Positions 57,083 through 64,000 of a DNA stretch of 64,000 nt are shown here, piece by piece. Under the pieces are notes generated by a model. It was not told the origin of the DNA and searched no databases. It saw nothing but the letters and a program-made list of their open reading frames with translations. The DNA comes from Triplophysa rosa (taxonomy: Eukaryota > Chordata > Actinopteri > Cypriniformes > Nemacheilidae): NCBI RefSeq assembly GCF_024868665.1, contig NC_079908.1, positions 7,135,174-7,199,173 of the forward strand. Reading direction: 5' to 3'. Within the stretch, counting starts at the first letter, position 1. Each line of letters begins with the position of its first letter. The translations under genes and the position numbers were made by a program.

Positions 57083-60000
57083 AGCATATTGCGATGTAAC
57101 TAATGCAGATGTGAAATCTTCTCACGACCAAAAAAGCACAACACATCCAAGCTTTGTAAATGAGAGGTTGTGAATTACACGCTTCTCCTTGACACGCACA
57201 ATGACTCAGAAAGGGATACTCAGAAAGGCTTTAAGAGCAGGAAGGGAACGCTTGGCGATATAATCTTCATTTGCATACAAAGCTAAAAGAAGACCTTACT
57301 CTGGTCTCTTGGTTTTCAAGGACCTTTTCTCAAAGTTTGTGGTTTGGGTAAACTATAACGGCTAAGCAGTAACTGTCTAAATAACAGCCCGGGATGGAAA
57401 TAAACAATAAAGATGGATTTTATGAGTCTCAGTGGTGTTGCATCCTACAAATTAGTCCTGCATTTTCACCACCTACAGTGCCACTCTAAAATCCAAAATG
57501 CACTGTCATGAGCCTTCAAGCAAACCGTGGCATGCCCCACTCCAGGCTTTGTGTTCTGGCTCACAAACCACCTGGCTCCATCCCACATGCAGGTTAGTGT
57601 CCCAAAGGGGGACTCCATCCCCAGGCACGAACAGCCGTCAGTTCCCCAGTGGGGTTTGTTTGTGCCGGGTCCGAGCAGAAGCTCTGTATTTCTGCTCACA
57701 CAATGTCAACCCGCCGATTCGAGGCTGGGCCAAGATGCCCTTGGTGCTATGATAAGTAAGAAAGGAGCCCCGGGGCCTCCACGGTCGAGCTCCAGCTGCA
57801 CATGAGGTTTTTCATCTTTCGTGCTTATTCTTTTAATTAGACACTCTGAGAATTAGCTCTCCTAGGGACACCTTCCCAAAAGCCGCCTTTTACATTTTTA
57901 CACCCCGGCTCTGAGAGGTGGTGATCTGCATGCGAGCCCCAAGCTCATATACATAATCTTGCCACATACCTCCACCCCCCCAGCCTCATCTCAATAGTCC
58001 TCCCCTTCTTCACCCCACAGAGACTCAAAAGGAGCCCACACCTCCCATTTCCAGGAGCCTGTGGGCGCAGTGAGAAAATGAAGACCTCTGCGCCCCTCCA
58101 AATCCCCAGGAATTTCTCATTAAGAGCAGGTCCTGGGCTCCTGAGGCCCCCGGGGTCCCCCCTGAGACCCCCCACCTCCCCCGCACCCCTCGCTCCCTCA
58201 AGAAGTCGACCCTCTCGCCCGACAGAATGGACTACTCCAGTACACTTTGTGTCGGGCGGCTGTTTCCCTGTGCTTGTTATTCATCTAGCTCCCATTCTTC
58301 GGACACAAGAGGCTTTCCCCGCCAATGGCGCTTTGAAAGTCCTCAAGACTTCCTCTTCTTTTGACCGCATCTTTTATGTGCGTGCATGTGTGCGAGTCAG
58401 TGTCCATAATGAAAGACTCGGGCTCTGGATGGCGCGGAATGGGGGTAATTGAAATGGCATTTTTTTTATGGTCTCCCATGGCATGAACCAGGAGTCGAAC
58501 CAGGGACGGTTGGGTGGTTTTGTGCCTTGTTTGGCATTCAGCTGCAGAGTTGTTTTACTGACGGATGAGTGCTTGGGTGATGAGAACAGAAGTGTGCTTT
58601 AACAGTCAGTGATGTTTTCATTTCACGGCGACGTACCATCACATGGGCCCTGCTCTTTAAACAGTGTGGACTATGCCATAAATTGATAAGGAGATTTTGC
58701 AACCCTGCATTCCAACTCTCTACCCAAAGCTCTGTTTTGGACACAAAAAAGTGAACAAATCTACAAATAAATATGAATATATGTAAATGGTTTGAATTCT
58801 TCAACAGTTGTACCCCATAAAATGATCATTCTGTGGTGGTCTCATTGGCCGTTGAACTTTATCTATAAAAGAACGATTGACTCCATCTAGTGGACAGAAT
58901 TACTCTCGGTTTGTATCGGCCTGTGATAAAAGAGTGAAGACACACATGGTAGCAGTTTAGAAACAGCTCTAAATCATATCTCAACTCTGAGACGTAACCC
59001 ATTCATGATTAGCTTAAGATGTCATTCGTCACAGTCGGTTGGGCCAAGTTAAGCATACAGAATACAATTTACTCATGCACATTAAGTAAAATTATAGGTC
59101 TAAAACATACCCTCGCCTGGGATGGCGAGGGTATGTTTTGGTCAGAAGTCAGAGTTTGGGTTTGCTGTTTACATTTCTCATTCAAGAAGTGAATAGCTTC
59201 ATGGGTGACATTTAGTAAATCTACAATATCTGTGTAAACAAGACACAATAACATTTAAAACGGGACATTTATTGATTCCGGCAGCATTTCTAAAGTACTC
59301 AAAAAGCAATTCACATCATTTATACACTGAATTGTTTAAATATTCAAGAAATTTGTTCTTGAAGCATAATAAGGGGGATGTGAATTGTAGAGAAGGAGAC
59401 AGATAGCAAGGAGAGAGCTGTCACAAATGAAGACAGCTGTCAGCTGGGATGGCGAGGGTCAAAGGTTAAGGAGGAAAACAACAGGGGTGGAGAGTGGAAT
59501 CTCAAACAACAGGAAAAGACTTCCACACACAGACACACACATGCGGGCCCCCGGAACTCTTTTTGAGAGATGGTGACAAGCAGTCACCTTCAACACGTGA
59601 GCTGTTTTACGTTAGCATCTGAAGCACAGGATACCTCCTACATCAACTGTGTTATGGGGACACTCCATGGAGCCGGTCTCAGATGCAGCCCTAAACCCTT
59701 GTCATTCTCCATCACAGTCCACGCGCATCATATGACGTACGCTGCATAGACACCAATAAAGACTTTGCAAAAGGCAGCATCAGAAGCCCATTAATCCAGA
59801 AAGGACTACTGGGAAAATTACAATTTAAATGCATCTCAAATTTGTAAGGAAAAGTGGTGACACAATAACAAGTTGCATTATTTTTGGACACCATGTTAAT
59901 TTATTTATGAATAAAGAAAATCAAACTGAGGATCACAAAATTGAACATGAATAATAAATATCGTGAAATGTTAATTGGATGGAAACGAAAATTTTGCACA

Positions 60001-60980
60001 ATGATAAAAACATTCTGGACTTCATGACATGTACGAGTGAAGGACACAAGTCATTAAGTTCCCATCCACAGCATTATTTGGAGCATGAAGCAGGGCCCAC
60101 ACTGTGTAATTTGTATTTGTTGGGTTGTGCTGCCCCCTGTCGGGTGTATTTGATTCTTTTAATAAAAAGTAGGCTATAATTTCAGTACATAACACATTAT
60201 GATTATTTTTATAATTTTATACACTGTAAAATATGTTATATTATATTTTACTTTCTCAAAATCAATAATAATACATGGCATACATGGCAAGATTTCTCAT
60301 TAGGTATTGCTAAGCTATTTCCTAGGAACATTTTAACTAGCCAATTTACATTCCTCAAAGTATATTTTTTTCTGAAAAGAAAAAGGCTTTTTGAAACGTA
60401 TATGTCAAAGTAAATTAGTCTACAAAATGATCAACATATAGGTGTACTCTAATCACCCAAGGCAAAAGCTCCACTGAGAGGTTGTTGAAGGGTAATAGGT
60501 CAACACAAAAACGAGTCACCACTAGAGGGCGTAAGTTTACTTAATATACTGAGTTATTATAGCAAAGATCAACATTAATAATAAGACGATTATTTAAAAA
60601 GAAAAATGCATTATTACTTATTGCAAACAATCAGTGAGTATAAGTGTGTTTTTAGCCAAGTACTTTAATTAATTCATTCATTTCAGCTTCAAAGTATCAA
60701 TGCATTATAATCTGTAGAGTTGTAAAAATATGAATCTTTATTAATGAAAAGTTATTGTGGAACTTACTCCCAAATTACTTCTTATTTCCCAGCTATATAA
60801 AAAAAGTGTGGTTTGTCATCTAACATGCTTCATTGTTCGACATAAATTATTATGCAATGGTATGAAAATGTCAAGTAGCCTACAATTCTCAAGTGCAAGC
60901 ACTCTGTATATCTATTCAACACAGCAGATCTAAAAAGCTATTACAGAGAAAGTTGAATAGAATTTCCAAGTAATTAAAAT
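57083..60980. other. Intergenic DNA
   Basis: No gene. 57480-58460 is GC-rich unique sequence with overlapping frames on both strands and no recognised product. A perfect hairpin lies at 59102-59139. 60180-60900 is AT-rich. Confidence 0.45.
59102..59139. repeat. Perfect 16-bp hairpin
   Basis: aaaacataccctcgcc (59102-59117), loop tgggat, then ggcgagggtatgtttt (59124-59139), with no mismatch. The loop-plus-arm word ctgggatggcgagggt recurs at 59444-59459. Confidence 0.95.
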
Positions 60981-61070
60981 ATTTGAATATTTATTTAACT
61001 TCATTATATGTTTATTGCTTTTAATATTTGAATATTTATTTAACTTCATTATATGTTTATTGCTTTTAAT
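60981..61070. repeat. Perfect 45-bp tandem duplication
   Basis: Two identical 45-bp copies (60981-61025 and 61026-61070), beginning atttgaatatttatttaact, with no difference between copies, so a recent event. Confidence 0.95.
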
Positions 61071-62479
61071 GCCTATTCGGGATTCTATAAGCTATATGCA
61101 ACTCTATTTTATTCCTATCGGCGTAACGTTTTTTTAACGTTCTACAACTAAATAATATTCTGTTATAATATAACATTCTGTTATTGAAATGGTCAATCAC
61201 TCTCTTTTTAACAAAGTACTGTGGATGAATAATTTAAAGAACACACATAAACTAGATTAGTAATTGGTAATGTTGTGAAACGTACATACAGTGTTTATTT
61301 GGTGTGTTTTCAGTCAGACAGGTGTGGCGCTGTTCAGACGCAGACAGCAGCAGGCCCACAGACAGCGCGCGCTGATACGCTCTCTCCTGTCTCGCGCTCT
61401 CTCTCTCCCTCACGACAATTTTTTTACACCTTTCGCATATTTCCTCTTATTGTGACAAAAAATAAAACACGTAAACAACGTCCCAAACGACAAGATGACA
61501 GTTCCCTATCTCCAAACACGCCCTCCCCCGAAAATATGCCTCACGGGAGTATTACTGTAAAAGCTTTTGAGTTGATACAGAATTTGAACAGGCATGTTGC
61601 TAAGCACCAGAGGCTATACATATATCGCTGTCACGTATGTAAACATGATCAAAAGCTGTCAAATATGCCCGCTCGTCGCATTAAAGCGCCTCGGTGTCAC
61701 ATTCACACCAGATTAAACTCTGCCGGTAAACACGGAGAGATGATGTCGATCTCCACCATTTTCTCTTTCATCAGAAATAACAAACGGCAGAGGAAGAAAA
61801 CAAAAGCGCCATTTACACGCTGACACTTCAAAACGTCTTCACGACCAACGCACCTCGTATCTTTTTATATCTTACGTGTGATTTAATGAAGCGGAGAAGT
61901 GCGTCGTGTTGTGCCTTTGCTATGTGCGCACTGTAACCCAAAATCCTCTTAAAACATTTGCCAATGTGCCAGTATTTGTGCGCAGTATTGATGTTGGCCG
62001 AAAGCACGTCTACGGGTCTATACGAACTTCCTGTATAATAACTATAATGTAAAAATACGTCGTTGGGAAAATAATGCACAACTTATTGAGTGTATAAAGC
62101 CTTCAAATTGAAATTTAACACTTTGTGGCCTGTGCCAACAGCCGACTCCATCTTGAATGATATCAAGAGCTCTGAACCTGAAAAGAAAACGCGTATTTTC
62201 AATACGAAAACGAATGTTTCCTGGTTTGTGGTAATTGTTTGGGTATGTTTCATAACATTTAGAGGGTTTAAAACATGATAATGGACGAATTAGGGGTTAT
62301 GATGTCAGCTCGCTGTGCACGTTGCAGCAAGTGAGAGGGGAATAAATACGAACGTGCTAACCCCGTCGGAGCGTTTTACGTAAACATTTAAGCGCTTTCT
62401 TATTACGCATAATTGTTTTTGGGATAAAGTATAAGCACAGGAGTTGAGGAGAGCTCCTCTCACACACACAGGGGGTTGG
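61071..62479. other. CpG-enriched region upstream of the nsd1-like gene
   Basis: CpG density is higher from about 61310 on. A 182-codon plus-strand frame (61275-61823) is the longest in the window; it is rich in basic residues and has a CHVCKH motif but no recognised homology. It may be promoter DNA or an upstream exon. Confidence 0.4.
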
Positions 62480-62640
62480 GTTGCCGTGCCGATTGGCTGC
62501 TGTTCATAGACACATACAGTCACGGGCTTGAAACAGAACCAGGGGCAGGTCGACAGCAAGGAAAGCACTGAAAAATCATTGAAAATGAAAAGTACAGCGT
62601 GCGTATCGTAGAGGTACGTTGTCATTGAGACGTCGCGCGC
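62480..62640 (+). promoter_or_regulatory. Putative nsd1-like promoter, CpG-rich
   Basis: CpG density rises here relative to the intergenic DNA. An inverted CCAAT box (gattggctg, 62491-62499) and a CRE-half-like gagacgtcgcgcgcc near 62627 sit just upstream of the leader exon. A CCAAT box usually lies 60-100 bp above a start site, which would place initiation near 62570-62640. No TATA box was seen. Confidence 0.35.
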
Positions 62641-62699
62641 CGGATAGGTGCCTCTCTGTGTGAGTGTTACAATGCATGTGTTTGATCTATTTTTACATT

Positions 62700-62827
62700 A
62701 GAGGGGTAGAGTGATGATAGCATGAATATGTTCTCAGGTTCTCTGGCCTACTACTGCAGCTGCGGCTGGGATTTTCTTCATCCACTTTCACAATTTGAGA
62801 AAAGGGGTCATTTGGCGCGGACGAACG
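62700..62827 (+). other. Probable non-coding leader exon of the nsd1-like gene
   Basis: A donor (acg|gtgagt) follows 62827. The start is not defined. The exon carries an ATG at 62724 with an open frame up to the donor; joining any of the candidate acceptors (exon starting 63386, 63481 or 63566) brings a stop within a few codons, so it would be an upstream ORF rather than the main start. The best acceptor by pyrimidine tract is tatgtttttcag ending at 63385. Confidence 0.4.
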
Positions 62828-63580
62828 GTGAGTTTTTAATATGAATGACACTGCCCAACGTGTAAATGGTAAGATTTCATCGGCGTTGCCTTGAACTTGA
62901 TCTTAAATGTGTTTTAAAACAACGAAGTGTTAAACAGTGGGCCAGTTTGAACTCGTGCTGATGTTTGTTTGAAATAATAACAATGCATTATAAATGAATA
63001 GCGCGCGTGCTTTTTGTTATCACAGGGGGCACGTCGCTGTCAGTTTCACATGCATGTCATTTGTGCATCGCATCATGTTGTACTTCATGTGAAATGAGTT
63101 GGGCAGAGTTCACTGCGCTCTATGTCATATGTGTGCGCATGTTATTACTGCCGCGCCATGTATGTTCGCATTGCCACCCTACCATACTGCCACTGCTTGA
63201 AGTGTTTTGTAGTATGCAGTGCGCTAGAATGTCATGAAAACAAAGCCGGCCGCCGCTTACCAATTGGTGGTTTTTGTTTGTGATACACGAGGCTAATTAG
63301 AGGCGCAGCGTCACTTATTTAACTTCCGTTATAGAAGCTATGCAATAATCCACAGGTTTTTATTACAAATGTGTATGTTTTTCAGAGAACGGAACACTAT
63401 AATTTAGCCATGTGAGCTCACGCTTGGGGATGCTGCAGATTGTGGCACCTGCCCACAGGTGCCTGATGCATTTCTGGTCAGGGTTCGCCTGGTCGTGAAC
63501 CACTTGTAGTCCTTTAAAAGCCACAAGGTTTACGAGACATGTGCAGATCGAGTTAGTCTGGCTCAGTGTGCCATTAGAAG
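62828..63580 (+). other. First intron and remaining 5' UTR of the nsd1-like gene
   Basis: From the donor at 62828 the intron runs to one of three candidate acceptors (ending 63385, 63480 or 63565). The part between the acceptor and 63580 would be 5' UTR, with stop codons in all the joined frames. Confidence 0.4.
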
Positions 63581-64000
63581 ATGGAAACCAGTTTGGCTGA
63601 GATTGACAGCTGCACGTCTCCGCCCAGTCCTGATTTCAGTCTGGATTCCTCCAGTCCCTTCGCAAACGGACTGCATTTTGATTCAATTTTGTTTGAAGAT
63701 GAGGAAGAAGAGGATGCTATGGACACCGAGTTGGAGTCTCTGGTGGGAAGGGCCTCATGCGGCTCCAGAAAGGACCATACAACAAATACAAGTTCAAAGA
63801 CAAAATTGGATGTCAAGCTTTGTCCAACTAGAAGCAAAAAATCAAAGGTTGCTGCAACCCTGGACCAAGAAGCCAACTTTGAAGACGTGTCTAAAAGTGA
63901 TGGTGGGCTTTCCTCTCTTGTGAGTAGCCCTGCTGGGATTATAATGGCAAATTCTGGTTCCGTTAATTCACTCCCCCCACAACTCCCCCTCCAAATTACT
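63581..64000 (+). CDS. nsd1: NSD1-like histone H3K36 methyltransferase, N-terminal coding exon (partial)
   Basis: Open frame of 140 codons from ATG 63581 to the window edge; the rest of the gene is outside. The start is supported by a TAG two codons upstream in frame and a good Kozak context (A at -3, G at +4). The protein begins METSLAEIDSCTSPPSPDF; NGLHFDSILFEDEEEEDAMD aligns with the human NSD1 segment containing NGFLHF and an acidic run, and SPFANG recalls SPFGNG. A basic patch (RSKKSK) follows. No PWWP, PHD or SET domain is reached. NSD proteins dimethylate H3K36 in the nucleus; NSD1 also binds nuclear receptors. In human NSD1 coding also starts in a large second exon, and NSD1 neighbours FGFR4. 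The zebrafish duplicates mean an a/b suffix cannot be given. Confidence 0.72.
   Translation, partial: METSLAEIDSCTSPPSPDFSLDSSSPFANGLHFDSILFEDEEEEDAMDTELESLVGRASCGSRKDHTTNTSSKTKLDVKLCPTRSKKSKVAATLDQEANFEDVSKSDGGLSSLVSSPAGIIMANSGSVNSLPPQLPLQIT

Noticed and set aside
58440..58520. Possible minus-strand tRNA or SINE B box (ggagtcgaaccaggga)
   Set aside because: Only a T-arm-like segment is visible; no A box or acceptor pairing was found.

Overview
The window reads as the nuclear genome of a teleost, most likely a cyprinid. The protein-coding signal is a vertebrate gene in split exons with GT/AG introns. The rest is AT-rich DNA full of microsatellites, tRNA-derived SINE fragments, hAT-like and Tc1-like relics, and many copies of a TTAA-flanked palindromic element that resembles the cyprinid 'Angel' family. 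Nothing bacterial, viral or plasmid-like was seen. The species cannot be fixed from sequence alone.

Left end (1-3360): repeats and unique non-coding DNA on the 3' side of the first gene. From 3361 to about 12160, minus strand: a complete fgfr4 gene (fibroblast growth factor receptor 4). I could place 19 coding exons whose phases all agree; together they give a 915-residue reading frame from an ATG at 10837 to a TAG at 3361. A leader exon and a TATA-like promoter lie near 12001-12200. The receptor has a signal peptide, an additional D3-like Ig loop at the N terminus, the usual Ig1, acid box, Ig2 and Ig3 (IIIc form only), one transmembrane helix, a juxtamembrane FRS2-docking region and an intact tyrosine kinase. 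The FGFR4-type 'RGVH' activation segment supports the assignment.

Middle (about 12200-62400): roughly 50 kb with no convincing protein-coding gene. Transposon-derived blocks alternate with unique stretches, some of which look like candidate regulatory DNA.

Right end (about 62480-64000), plus strand: a CpG-rich promoter region, a probable non-coding leader exon, then the start of a large coding exon (ATG 63581, open to the window edge). Its N-terminal sequence resembles NSD1, a histone H3K36 methyltransferase. In human, FGFR4 and NSD1 are neighbours (and FGFR3/NSD2 and FGFR1/NSD3 are likewise linked), so gene order supports both calls. Here the two genes are transcribed divergently from the intervening 50 kb.

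No undescribed multi-gene system was found. The points most worth a second look are the additional D3-like exon pair in fgfr4, the long uninterrupted frame upstream of nsd1, a perfect hairpin that looks like a template-switch mutation, and several candidate conserved non-coding elements.
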